Source: Styela clava
Taxonomy: Eukaryota; Chordata; Ascidiacea; Stolidobranchia; Styelidae
DNA length: 64,000 bases
Assembly: GCF_964204865.1 (NCBI RefSeq)
Contig: NC_135254.1
Coordinates: forward strand, 14,575,001-14,639,000
Direction of reading: 5' to 3'
The notes under the pieces: model-generated
Databases searched by the model: none
The model's input: the letters and a program-made list of their open reading frames with translations, nothing else
Told to the model about the DNA's origin: nothing
Shown: piece after piece, positions 13,101-23,970 of the stretch
Numbering within the stretch: position 1 is the first letter of the stretch
How the letters are laid out: every line of letters starts with the position of its first letter
Made by a program: the position numbers and the translations under genes

Positions 13101-13935
13101 TTACATTTGTTTTGCTCGCATCTACTATTAATTTGGTTGCAATGACCTCAGTTATGTTTGGTTGTATTATTTATTATGTTGTTTAAAAGTACCTTTTTCA
13201 AAATGAATGAATTTTCGGAGCTCCCGAAGTATGCGAACCAAGATGGCGGACATCGGAATGTAATATGTGTACTAGGTTAGGGTTAAGCCATAATTTTAGC
13301 TATAAATACTACGGGAGGCTCTTGGCTAGCTTTCGAACTGATAATAGGACTAAAATAAGGAAAATTGGAAAAAAATTATCGCCTAACCCTAACCTGTTAC
13401 CCATGTTACGTTCCGATGTCCGCCATCTTGATTCGCATACTTCGGGAGCATCGAATTTTCTTATGCAATGTTTGATCAGCATATGCCCTGTAGTGAAATT
13501 AATTTACATAGGTTTACGGAAGTAAAATCTTCATATATAATATTGGAAACATTTTGTGGGTTACTTTCGATAAAATTGTTGATGTTGTCTTCATCTGTAC
13601 CTGTGTTGCTTATGTAATTTAATCATTAGGCTGAATAGTAGATATACAGGAAATTGACTTATTTGCTACACTGTGAAAAAATTTTTAACTTTTTTTTGTT
13701 GTTGCTTGTTTCGTTCACATTAATTAATAATTGCTTATTTTCAGTTGCAATCAATTTGATCGTCCAACATATTAGAGATATATTAACCGGCGGTGTCAGA
13801 AGAAGACAGAATGGTCATGTCACCAATGGTTCGGGCGATCACTCTCACATGAATGGTCACGCGAAAGCTGTGAATGGTTTGGTAGGGGTGTTACCGTCGC
13901 AAGAAATTGCAAATGGAACTTCCAGACCCCACTGA
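7102..13935 (+). CDS. UCK2: Uridine-cytidine kinase (UCK1/UCK2 type)
   Basis: Seven exons: 7102-7260, 8318-8474, 9368-9464, 9893-10038, 11094-11191, 12976-13024, 13745-13935. They join in phase with GT/AG borders and give 298 residues (human UCK1/2 277 and 261). The enzyme phosphorylates uridine and cytidine to UMP and CMP in cytosolic pyrimidine salvage. Visible signatures are the P-loop [11 protein letters not shown] at residues 44-54, split by intron 1 between Lys53 and Thr54; SQDDFYREL with the presumed catalytic Asp at 81-82; [31 protein letters not shown], the lid-like region; and a C-terminus ending in SRPH as in UCK1/2. A Gly/Asn/His-rich linker ([17 protein letters not shown]) before it resembles the UCK2 tail more than the UCK1 tail, but paralogue assignment is tentative. 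Intron 6 holds a complete family-M MITE. Confidence 0.95.
8009..8070 (+). repeat. SINE-1 3' fragment in UCK intron 1
   Basis: It contains 'caagaggccgtggtttgcca', 'attaagccgtct' and 'cctctcccccag', the 3' part of SINE-1. It stops just before a short foldback hairpin at 8077-8137. Confidence 0.7.
8077..8137. repeat. Short perfect-arm foldback
   Basis: The arms 8077-8095 ('ccaaaaataaatgaaaccc') and 8119-8137 are reverse complements at 18 of 19 positions, with a 23-base loop. It sits directly at the end of a SINE-1 fragment. Confidence 0.7.
8186..8262 (-). repeat. SINE-2 tail fragment in UCK intron 1
   Basis: It carries 'tgcctttgctctaaacaagg', 'gcagccactgatat' and 'gtaagaagctac', all characteristic of the SINE-2 3' region read in reverse. 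Confidence 0.65.
8536..8857 (+). repeat. SINE-1, near-full-length copy in UCK intron 2
   Basis: It begins with a tRNA-like head: an A-box-like 'tgtagctcatcgtgctaagc' and a B-box-like 'ggttcgaatccc'. The body follows ('gggtggttcacgtaaccgct', 'ccatcaagtccatg', 'cccgacatgg', 'gaggccgaggttcgcca') and ends in 'cccgggataaatatgtaaat'. It lies just after exon 2 of UCK, in sense orientation. Confidence 0.88.
13217..13452. mobile_element. Foldback MITE, family M, complete copy in UCK intron 6
   Basis: The left arm starts 'ggagctcccgaagtatgcga' and runs through 'agatggcggacatcggaa'. The right arm is its near-perfect reverse complement ending at 13452. An exact 8-bp direct repeat GAATTTTC flanks it (13209-13216 and 13453-13460), which points to an hAT-type transposase acting in trans. 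Internal edges carry 'ggttagggttaag' and 'cctaaccctaacc', two telomere-like TTAGGG units on each side. It has no coding capacity. Confidence 0.88.
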
Positions 13936-15100
13936 TGGTGCTTTTTTGTTTCTCGTTTTTTATTATTTAGTTTACCTTGGGTTGTGATTGCCGCATTCCT
14001 TTTATTGTCTTTATGATAGCGTTGTACTTACGGTAAGTGCCAATTTGCTAATTGTGGGGAGGGTGAGTGTAACAATCAAATGCCAATTTGCTAGTACGGA
14101 TAAAGGAACGGTTCTGTATACCTCTTGCACACTGCTGCTTAAGCATTCACACTTATTTTTAGTTGTTTTATTCACTTTAAAATGTCCCGTCATCATTACT
14201 ATGATCTGTGACGTTTCAAAATTATACTGCTGAAATTACTTCAAAATATCTTGCCATTTCAAAATAATAGACCAATTGTTTTGAGTAATCTAGTAAAAAC
14301 TGTTCATCCAACCCTAATCATTTTTGGAAACAAATATATTCACAGTTAATCAGTTTCATTTGTGCAATATTCAATGATGTATCATTAAATGGAAAGAGAG
14401 GTACAAACCACATTCATTTCCTTTACACTTTTGACCTGCCAGTGTTCTACATAAAAATCTCATTCAATAATCCAAACAAATTTGGTTGATGAATATGATA
14501 CCAATATTTTTGTATTTTTGACGGCTTTTGTTTGGAAACTGTATGTGTTAGTTGTTCATGGCCGGGCATTTGACAGTATTTGATCTTCAATAATTTAATT
14601 AAACAATTGTAATCATTAGAAATGTATTAACCATTTTTAGACATAATTGCTTTTTTTCATTGTTTAGGTTAGTAAGAATGAGATCCATGCTTTCTCCTTC
14701 GTTAGCTAGTATATGCGGGCGCAATGGCGTTGCACAGAAAGCATATTAAAATCTGAAAATTTATGGGTTTTTTGGTGTTGGAATTATAACCCTTATAGGC
14801 AGATTTTGTAGGAGTCAAATCCAAATCTGTCAATATGAGTAAATTCCTGCACTCGAAGACCAAATACAAACTATCTTAATAGTAACAAGATTCTGCTACA
14901 ATGTTAAACTCGCTCTGAACATTTGTGAACGTACAAATCTAAATTCTGCCAATAGACTGGTTTCTTTTTTATGAATTATTGTTACTGTGCCTTATGTAAA
15001 TACTGCTTCATACTTGTTGTACTCCCTGATGGAATTTTATTCAATCTCATGACACTCGTGCTGCCCAGATTATATGACCACTTACTCTGATCTGAGAGGC

Positions 15101-15425
15101 CAGGCGTGCGGTCTCGCAAGGAAAAATTATGCGGCCCGCGGAGAAGTGGCAATTTTGAACGATGTAAAACAGCGAAACTAGTTAATTCATTTTAATCCGG
15201 TATTTGCGAGTAATTCCAATCCCTTTGCGTTGCAAAGCTTATACCAGAGTCCAATTTATTATTTACGCATATGACGTTGCAATGCCCCGACAGCTAGCTT
15301 GTGCAAAGCGAACAACTCCCGTTATAGCATCAATAACCAATATATTTGTGCCTGCAACCAATATCTTTAATAAAGGTGCGGCCCCGTGTTTTCACCCAGT
15401 TATTTGTATTTGGCCTGCCTATTAG
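15101..15425. mobile_element. hAT-like non-autonomous element fragment
   Basis: It starts 'caggcgtgcgg', with 'gcggcccgcggagaag' and 'ggcaattttgaacgatg' following. It shares its order of segments with 56737-57123, including 'aataaaggtgcgg' and 'tttcacccagttatttgtat'. The right terminus is eroded and I find no clean target duplication. Confidence 0.65.
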
Positions 15426-16458
15426 TGGGTACTGTCCAAAACGTCGTTCAGAATGTGGGTGTGAAATTAAATCCATCATTTGTTCCTGTAGTCTAGGACA
15501 AATTTACAGTCAACTTCTGATGCCAGGTTAGAAAATATTTCAGGACTCTGAGAAAATTTTGATAACAGAAATATTTGGCATATTCAAGCCTCCTTTGATA
15601 TACTGTTAAGTAAGCTTTGTAAGCTCCCAACTAAAATATGGGATTGTGCACAAAGTTCAAATATCAATGAATTTTAGACTCTTGGTGCAGTTTGAGTTTG
15701 AAAATACCTCTCCGGCTTTAGTAAAAATAAGCCAAACAGACTCGATAACCATGACTTGTCATAATATATGAAATGCCGTTCACATCCAAATTTACAAGTT
15801 TCTCCTTGTTCCATGAAATTCCTGCATATTGTTCTGTACATATTGTAGCTTATATTAGTCCTTGATATAAATTACTCCTTTGTTTTTGCAGTTAGTTGAC
15901 TTTAAATATACACTGATGATAAAAATGTTTTATTTGGTTCATATTTCAGAAAATTTGAATGCAACTCTGTTTTGTCTATATGTTTGATACCTTTGCTTTT
16001 TATCAACTCGATATGATTAAGGCTATTCTAACTCCTTGTTTTTTGAATTTGAAATGCTTTTCTGCAAGTACTACTACCTTTCAAAATTGAAATAGGCTTG
16101 CGTTTTTTTTACGAATGCATCTGTTTTGATACATGTATGATCTTACAACAATAGTGGTCACCTGCCAACATTCAGTTGCAGTTTTCATACTTTGGTTCAA
16201 GATGTTTAACCAAATAAACTTGCTGGGAGTAATGTTGATTTTATGTCAGAAAAAGTATTGTGGGTAGTAGTATTTGTAACTTGCAGAAGTGAGGCAATCG
16301 GGCCTTTTCAGGTTTACATTAAATGCAGAAATGAAATCAGGATGTGCTGGAGAAAAGTCGAATGCTGATAAATTGCTTCTTGCTTGTATGGTTACTGATC
16401 TTGATCTAGTTACCGTAAGTGTTTCGATGGAGAGGCTGTTTTTGACAGTGAGTAAATC

Positions 16459-16584
16459 CAGTGGTGGGATTCAGCCGGTTCTAGAACCGTCTCACGGAAT
16501 TTAATGAGATTAGCGAACCGGTTAGCATTACTAAAAAAAACATGTAACAGAACCGGCTGACAAAAAATTTGAATCCCACCACTG
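16459..16584. mobile_element. 126-bp hAT-type MITE with exact target duplication
   Basis: The termini are 'cagtggtgggattcagccgg' and its reverse complement 'gaatcccaccactg' preceded by 'gaaccggctg'. The exact 8-bp direct repeat AGTAAATC lies at 16451-16458 and 16585-16592. The element has no coding sequence. Confidence 0.88.
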
Positions 16585-17311
16585 AGTAAATCTTGTTAGA
16601 TTCAAACATGTCATTAGTTTTGAGGCAAGCTGCAACAAATAGAAACCCAGTTAGTGAAGAAGAATCCGGCAATCCTTGTGGCACAATGGTAATATGTTAG
16701 TTAAGCTTAGGCCGTTTTTATATTCAAGAGAAAAAATGTGAATATTCAAGACCTGTTGGCCTAGCTGAGGTCAAATCCATGCATCTGAGCAAATAAACTA
16801 AACCGTTTCCCTGGCAATCTATCCAGGTTTTATACATATGATCAAGCCATCTTACCCCAGGACAAATAAGAAAATCCTACCCCAATACCTAACATACCTT
16901 CCAAGAAATGCTGCTCGTCAAAACCCCCAGAAACTAACATAATCATTACAGACACAGATTCGTAGTTAAAATTTAATATTGGCATCAAAATACATCATGA
17001 CAATACAGTGTGGAGAGCGAAATACCAAACGCAACATCCACTGATTTATATGTCAAAAATGCTACGTGATAAAACAACTGCTTGGTGCGTTCTTTTCAAG
17101 TACTAGAATCAGATGATAAGCTTCCAGGTAAAATGAATGTTCGTGTAAGGTCTTCAGTATTTTGTCACCCAGCTCGTTAACAAATGATGATTATGTATGC
17201 ATACCAGCCATAGTGTACGAACATGGTATCTGCCTACCTAATCATCTCGCCAACCAGTCGCACAGCTTGCTGCTTGAATATTTCGAAATACTTTTTAGCA
17301 CCTGAATTGTG

Positions 17312-20300
17312 TTAAGCTCCCAGATCTGTATCTTTAGCCCATAATTTAAACGTTCTATCAAATGAACTTGTGGCAATATATTCTCCGTCTGGTGAAATAT
17401 CCATTCCCATAACTTTGTTTTCATGCCCTGCTAATGTCTTCAACGGAAGAAATCCAGGATGCGCCCAAATCTAAATATAATACAAGGTTCAGAAATGTGG
17501 TATAACCTAAAGAGAATGATAATATAGTATAAAGCCGGGTTGGGTATTTAGTTTGAAATCAGAATGGCTCCAATCACAGAGCTTATTTTTTTACCTTGGA
17601 GCTTGGTTTCTGCGCTACAAACATGACAGTGTTTTGCTAGGACCACTGCCATGACACATCAGCCCAAATGCAGTTTTGTGGCAGTGGAACTCAAAACCAT
17701 GATATAAGGGTTTCAAATTTTGAACTTTTAATTACACAAATTTAACTTGAAATTTCAAATTAATATTAGTTATAATATTTATTATTTTTTATTTACCATT
17801 AAAAAATTATAAATAAGAAAAAATAGACGATTAGGATAATTTTGGGTAGATCCACCTCCACCCATTATGGTTAAGCTTGGCTCTGTCTGGCCAACAACAT
17901 GTCATGGCACCGACCTTGGTATTAACAGATTTGGTCGTGAGTTCGTAACACAGACAGGGCAATGTCAGACTGGTTTTACCATAATGACACGATTAGATAT
18001 AACAATCAGGGCAATGTCAGACTGGTTTTACCGTAATGACCCGATTAGATATAACAATCAGGGCAATGTCAGACTGGTTTTACCATAATGACACGATTAG
18101 ATATAACAATCAGGGCAATGTCAGACTGGTTTTACCATAATGACACGATTAGATATAAGTCATACTGTGATCAGTAATGGCGAAATCTAATTAACACTTA
18201 CTTTAGCAGTACAGTCATATGATGCTGATACAAGGTAGTCTCCATTTGATTCTACAAATTGAACAATGATAGATAAGTTATACCGGATTTTAACAGAGTA
18301 AGACTCTATATTCAATATATTCAATCCTACTATAAGAATTTAGAGTATTTAAAATGTGATATACAGGGTAACCATAATTTAGCTTTGCAATGAATTTTTC
18401 AAAAAAGAACACCCTGTATATTAAAATAGCTGATAATTGTGAGGGGGATTGCTGGCCTCTCCATTTTAGTGGTTCATATAACCGCTGGTCAGTTATGGCT
18501 TCCCTTACTACCAAGCCCATTAATCTGATTCATGTCACTGAATATATATAGTTCCATACCAGACATGGAGTGGTAACTGGAAGAGAACTAGTAGATTTGT
18601 CACATGGTTAAGTCGTCTTATCGTCTTCCCGCGTATAATTACGAAAAATCCTATTTAGGTCTAATCCACACAGCAAATTTTTACAGTAGGTACATAATGA
18701 TTTTATTGCTATTACATGACTAATTGCTTTGAAATTTTTGATGTTTCAATACCATTATTATTCTCTGAGACAAGCTGGAAAGAAAATAGTAATTTTTCAA
18801 TCAAACTTTAAAACATACTTTGATACTGCAAACTTGATACTAAATTTGTGTGAGCAGGAATGGTGTAAACGCATGTAGTTCGTCGAAGATCCCAAACTTT
18901 TACAGTGTTATCTGCACTTCCAGTTGCAACTTGGTAACTGAAGAAATGAGGAAAGGTCTCAAACTGACCAATAAAACTAAGCATTTCATATCTCTTTTGA
19001 CTAACGCCAGCAAGTGCTACTACTCCTCATATTGGTTTGGCATTGCCTATCCAATTTTTAACATTCTGGGTAATTAGTGGGCATGTTATTAGGACCAGAG
19101 TTTTCAACTTGTGATGGTAATATTTTAGTTAGGCCTCATTTCTCGCTAATTAACCATTTGGCCACCACTCCTACCCTCAATTGGTATAAAGGGTTAAAAC
19201 TTAACCATGCTTCAATTCTTGCCTTAACAATATCCAATAAACATTCTACATCATACTAAAATTAATTTACCTGTTTGGTGAAAAGCATATTGCATACATT
19301 TCTTTCAAATGACCTTCTAAAAACATGATGCATCTTCCTGTTCTTAAATCCCAAATTCTACCGTATGAATCAAGACCACTTGTTGCGGCTAATGCCCCAT
19401 CATCCTGTGATCGTAAGAGGATAAAAATTCAAATTTTGACATTGAATAAGAATTCCGAAAATGGATTAGGTTATGGATATATCCAGAATATAGCAACTCA
19501 TTTTGATGCCGAGCAATCTAAATAAATTAACTTGAGTACATTTCGTTAATAATGAAAAGTTTTAGACAGACAATTACAGATATCCTTAAAGATGAAGAAT
19601 TAATAACATTGTTTAAAATTGAATTCTAATTAGTTCTTCAAGATAGTTTGTTGATACTATATGAAACATTGAAATTGAAGATTCATTTTTTTTTTCAAAA
19701 TGGCTCGATTTGATAGTCCCTGAGAACTTTCAGCAAGAATATGTTCCATTGATCAGTACTTACCTGGAAAGATATATCATGTACTCCGGCACTATGACCT
19801 TCTTGATGTAAAACCTCTTCTTCCTGTTCGAGATCCCACAATCTCCAGGAATTATCATAACTAAAAAAAACAGAGATCCCATTTGAAACATGTCAACTAT
19901 GAATCAATTGAATTATGCCAAAGATTACTTATTCTTAGCTGGTTGTGGCCTCCAGCTCCTAACTTCAAGAAAGGCAAATTTTTGAAAAAAAAACATTTGC
20001 ACATTCAAGCATTCTTTATTAATAGACTGATAAGAATGCTTCGTGAAACTTTGGTAAGTGACTTATTTTATCACCATTGGGAGATTTCATAATTTTGAGA
20101 ATATGACTTCGACCTCAAATCCATGAATATACCATGCGCATGCAGCAATTAACCAGTTTACTATTCTCATACCCGGACAGAGACTGGGATTCCTCATATG
20201 AACCATAGGACCCCTACATATTTATCCCGGGGGAGAGGAAAGCGATAAAACAGCTCAATCATATGGCGGACCAGCGGTTATGTGAACCACCCTACGGCGG

Positions 20301-23300
20301 CGAGGAGTCCAGCAACCTTCTCACAACATAATTAACCCTGCATGGGATTCAAACCTGCGAACCCATGCAGGGTAATCAGAAGTAAGATGGCAAGCGTATT
20401 CCTAGCGCTCAGCACGAAGTTACTTACAATGCATCATAACCTAACTACTAGCAAACACACAATGTAATAAAAACTCTGATTTTGACATCAATTAGACAAC
20501 CCACCATGTCGTTCCTAAAAATCTTCCTGACGGATGATACTCCACCCTAGCAACCTTCTTTCCCCCGTGTCCTTCAATATCTGCTACTGGTTCAGATGAT
20601 TCAAGATTCCATAATTTAATCACACCATCAGAAGAACTTGATGCCATGCAACATGTCTTTGGTTCTAATGATATCGTAGCTTGTGGATGAAATGCTATAG
20701 AACAGACGTTGATATTGTGTCCTGCAAAAGTAATTGAATAAAACAATATATAGACAACATTGATATAACAATACTTATATTCCATAGATATACGTGATTG
20801 GAATAGGTTATGCTTTACTTTTTTATTTTTTAAATCAATGCAGGAACTTTGTCAACCCCCTGGAACAACTCAACCGAACTGCAGGTTTCGATCAACCTTA
20901 GATTAAGAAACACTGCGCTTGAGAGACTCATCTTTTGAGTGCATCTTAGGCACTCTGTGGGCCATGCACTAATCAGACTAACTAGAATTTGAAACCCATT
21001 ATTTTCAACTTGGGACGACAACCCAGTCAAGTTAGTATCTTGGACCCTAGGCCCATTAGGGATGACAAAAAACCCAAATTCCAAACATTGAATATTTTTC
21101 AAATGAAAAATAATTTTGAGAAGCAGCATATATACAGATATCAAATTCTAACTTTCTTACTTTTGTTGTCTGTAACATACAATTAAAAGAACAACAGTTA
21201 CCATCACATACCTCTTAAAGTATTAATTTCCTCACAATCAGGAACTGACCACAGTTTACACAAACCACTCCATGACGTTGTTGCAAGTATTTTAGAATTA
21301 GGACTGAATTTACAAGAAGATATTGGCCTTGAATCACCGATTTGACTTCCGACACTGTTTACCGCCTATTAAAAAAGTAAATATATTTGATCATTTGTTC
21401 ATCATATTTGTTAGCTTGTGGTACAGTTGGTCAATTATTCCAACACCTACCTAAGCTGATAACCAACTAAAATATGTGGTTTGAGTTTTACTCTCAGGTC
21501 TTGAAAACTGATTTGGCTTGGCAAAATCACAATGATTACGGAGCCACAGTATATTCAAACTGTGGGTTCAGCTCCGAGACCTCATTTTTTTTACCTCACA
21601 GGAGTCACAGCCACGCTATAAACTACTCATTTCAGTGCACAATATAAAATAATTCAATAATTCGACTTTTATGGAATATCAAGTCCAAGTCCTTATATAA
21701 TTTTCTGTTCGAGTAACAGCTGATTTTGTCAATGAACATACTCGCATATGCCTGTGTATCTCTTGTACCCTTGCATGTTTTTGTGTTGTTGATTGCTCCT
21801 GTTGTTCTCTCGCTTTCTGCAACCTTGCCTTCGCCCTGAAACAATATATAATATATTTCAGTAAAAAATTTTCCAAAAATTGACAATATCAAAACTACAA
21901 TAATATGCCATGGCCTAGTAGTTGACTTAACTGTGATACACATATTAGGTTCAAATCCCATCCCCACTGTAGGCAATGATGAACTGGAAAGACTTGGATC
22001 TCCACAAAAATAGTGGCTCTTCATATATCAGTGGCATCTTGAATAGGGCCTTGTTCAGGACAAACGGTTCGAATAAACGTATATTTTAAGTTTCAATTTA
22101 TAATGAACTGGCACCACTAGTTTACACAGAAAGTATTTAATTTCTAATTTACTCTATATTTTTACTAAATTACCACTTTTATCAGGTTAGTTTATATTTT
22201 ATCAGTGTGATCAATAATCATTACTCTCTTACTTGAGCAATACTACGTTATCCAATCTTTCCTTGAAAAATCAAAAAAGTTACCTTGGAATAGAAAAGTC
22301 AGCAATCCACATTCTTGCTGCCTTTAGACTTTCTGGACCTTCGTGATACCATGTTGTCTTAGCGAGCTAAAAGGAAGAATATTATAAGCCTCTTTACACA
22401 TAATCCGTTCTTTCAATCACAATCTCTTAATCAGTTTAAACGTTACCTCTTCTTTTTCTTTCTGGGCCAACAATTGCTTCTCTGAAATTTTGTTTTTCTT
22501 TAAATTATCTTCACCAATGAGTCCAATAATCTCACGGAGACGTTCCCTCCTGTCCGCAGGACCTTCACCAAACAAGGTTATGGGTTCGCCGAATTCTCGA
22601 AGTTGTTTTCTCACCTATTTTAATCACATAATGTTGTCTAATAGCTATTATTCCAATTTTTAACACAAATTGGGCCTAAACAACAACTTGAAAAGATATT
22701 ATTACTGGAATTATGCTACTATACTCGATAGTTGGGATGGAATTGTACGAAGCAGAAAATGCGGGTATAAGAATGTAAGTGTTAGCAGTTCCACAAAAAA
22801 GTTTTCGTATGAAAATCCTCTGACTAGGAATATACCCTATTAGTAAAAAATCATTACTTTTGTTTGTAAAGTTTTATTCCTAGTTAAATCTGATGAAGTT
22901 TGTTGACTAAAAAATAAAACATGACATTTGAATGAACAGTCAAAAATGGGGCTTTTTAATAATTTGTCTTTGAAGATCATAGTAAGGATATAAGGCTTCC
23001 TATGCATATTATTTATGAATGCATAGTTTTTTTGTTTACAAATTCTGTGAAGCTATTAATTTTATGTAAACAGAACATGGTCCAAGCCAAATTCAGTTTT
23101 GACTTGATTTGATTTCCACTAAAAAGGTAAATGTTTTGAAAAAAAAACTTATAATCTTAAGCATAGGAAGTTATAATATTGAATTCTCATAATGAAGAGT
23201 TATTTACTTAGATTTTGGGGATCCTTATTTATAATTTAATACTAAGTTTAAAATGTGTTGGGGTAGTCAATTTCAGGACGCTTAAGTCGATCCAATATAA

Positions 23301-23970
23301 TAATACCTCTACGTCATCTGTTGTAACTTGGATTTGTCGTAGCTGTTTCTTTCTTTCAAATTCAGCAAGAATTTCTGCTTGTCGTTTATTTATTCTGTCT
23401 TCAATTGACATTTCCATGGTATCACCTGTTAAAAATTTCAATTGAATAGGAAGCAAAATTCTCAGTTGAAAACATAATAAATTATGTTGCGTAAAAAGTT
23501 AGAGTGACAGCTCAGTGGATAAAGCATTGCACTTAGATATGTTGAAACCACATATTTAAATAGTGGGTCCAAATTGAAGCAAAACCTACTTCCTAATTAA
23601 AATTCTGATGCAATGGAAGTTGATATTAGTATATCTGTATATCAATTTAGTTTTACCAAGATGTGGCCTCGTGTGTTGTGTACCCCAATATAAGTGACTG
23701 CTTGTATACAGCCTTATTCAGAGAGAAATGCATGTAAATTGTGTTCACAAAAAACTATAAAAATGCTGTAATACAGTGATAAAAGTAACGCAGAATTCAT
23801 AACATATATTATCAATACTTACTCATGTTGGTGATATTAATATTTCCTGCTTTAATTCCAAGCTGAATTGCTTCTTCCCCAGACATACCGACTCTGTTTT
23901 CAATGCTTCCATATTGGACAGTCTTCCTAATCTTTCTTGGAGCTTCACCATCAGAATCGGAGTCAGACAT
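17312..23970 (-). CDS. PRPF4: PRPF4: U4/U6 snRNP WD40-repeat protein (Prp4)
   Basis: Twelve exons in transcription order: 23970-23823, 23425-23307, 22614-22447, 22366-22284, 21835-21742, 21365-21212, 20721-20505, 19860-19764, 19404-19271, 18937-18819, 18251-18202, 17470-17312. All junctions are GT/AG and in phase, giving 513 residues (human 522). The N-terminal half carries the [21 protein letters not shown] helix and the [23 protein letters not shown] block (about 95-120), the part of Prp4 linked to U4/U6 binding. From about residue 205 a C-terminal WD40 propeller follows, with repeats ending in [60 protein letters not shown] and FKLWA. The protein is a nuclear component of the U4/U6.U5 tri-snRNP. 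It starts head to head with the NT5DC gene. Intron 11 holds a 52-bp minisatellite; introns 1, 4, 7 and 10 hold SINEs. Confidence 0.97.
17955..18157. repeat. 52-bp minisatellite, about 4 units, PRPF4 intron 11
   Basis: Units begin 'cagggcaatgtcagactggt' at 17955, 18007, 18059 and 18111, an exact 52-base period. Unit 2 differs from its neighbours at two positions (ccgtaatgaccc for ccataatgacac); the last unit is cut after 'agatata'. Confidence 0.93.
18437..18657 (+). repeat. SINE-1 partial copy in PRPF4 intron 10
   Basis: It lacks the tRNA head and begins at 'gtgagggggattgctgg'. It continues with 'taaccgctggtcagttatgg', 'ccagacatggagtggtaact' and 'aagtcgtcttatcg', ending in 'aaatcctattt'. It is antisense to PRPF4. 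Confidence 0.78.
20214..20425 (-). repeat. SINE-1 copy with internal deletion, PRPF4 intron 7
   Basis: The 3' end ('cctacatatttatcccgggg') runs to 'catatggcgga' and then jumps directly to 'ccagcggttatgtgaaccac', losing roughly 75-80 bases found in other copies. The B-box ('gggattcaaacctgcg' reversed) and the head ('cctagcgctcagca') are retained. Confidence 0.8.
21905..22075 (+). repeat. SINE-2 copy in PRPF4 intron 4
   Basis: tRNA-like head: A-box-like 'atggcctagtagttgac' and B-box 'ggttcaaatccc', followed by a body and the 'gggccttgttcagga' tail typical of the family. Confidence 0.72.
23505..23742 (+). repeat. Degenerate SINE-2-like copy in PRPF4 intron 1
   Basis: It opens with 'gtgacagctcagtggataaa', an A-box-like tRNA start, has a weak B-box ('gggtccaaattg'), and ends with 'tgcttgtatacagccttatt', matching the SINE-2 tail. 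Confidence 0.6.

Larger units (their letters stand above)
13936..17311. other. UCK 3' flank and PRPF4 3' flank (convergent), repeats
   Basis: No gene is recognised. Part is presumably the UCK 3' UTR; the nearest clear AATAAA on the plus strand is around 16211. It contains an hAT-like fragment (15101-15425) and a 126-bp hAT MITE (16459-16584). Open frames here (such as 16289-16504) show no domains and are interrupted by these elements. Confidence 0.55.

Noticed and set aside
13300-13400. TTAGGG-like motifs as an interstitial telomere
   Set aside because: Only about two units per side, located inside a MITE and repeated in its relatives; they belong to the element.
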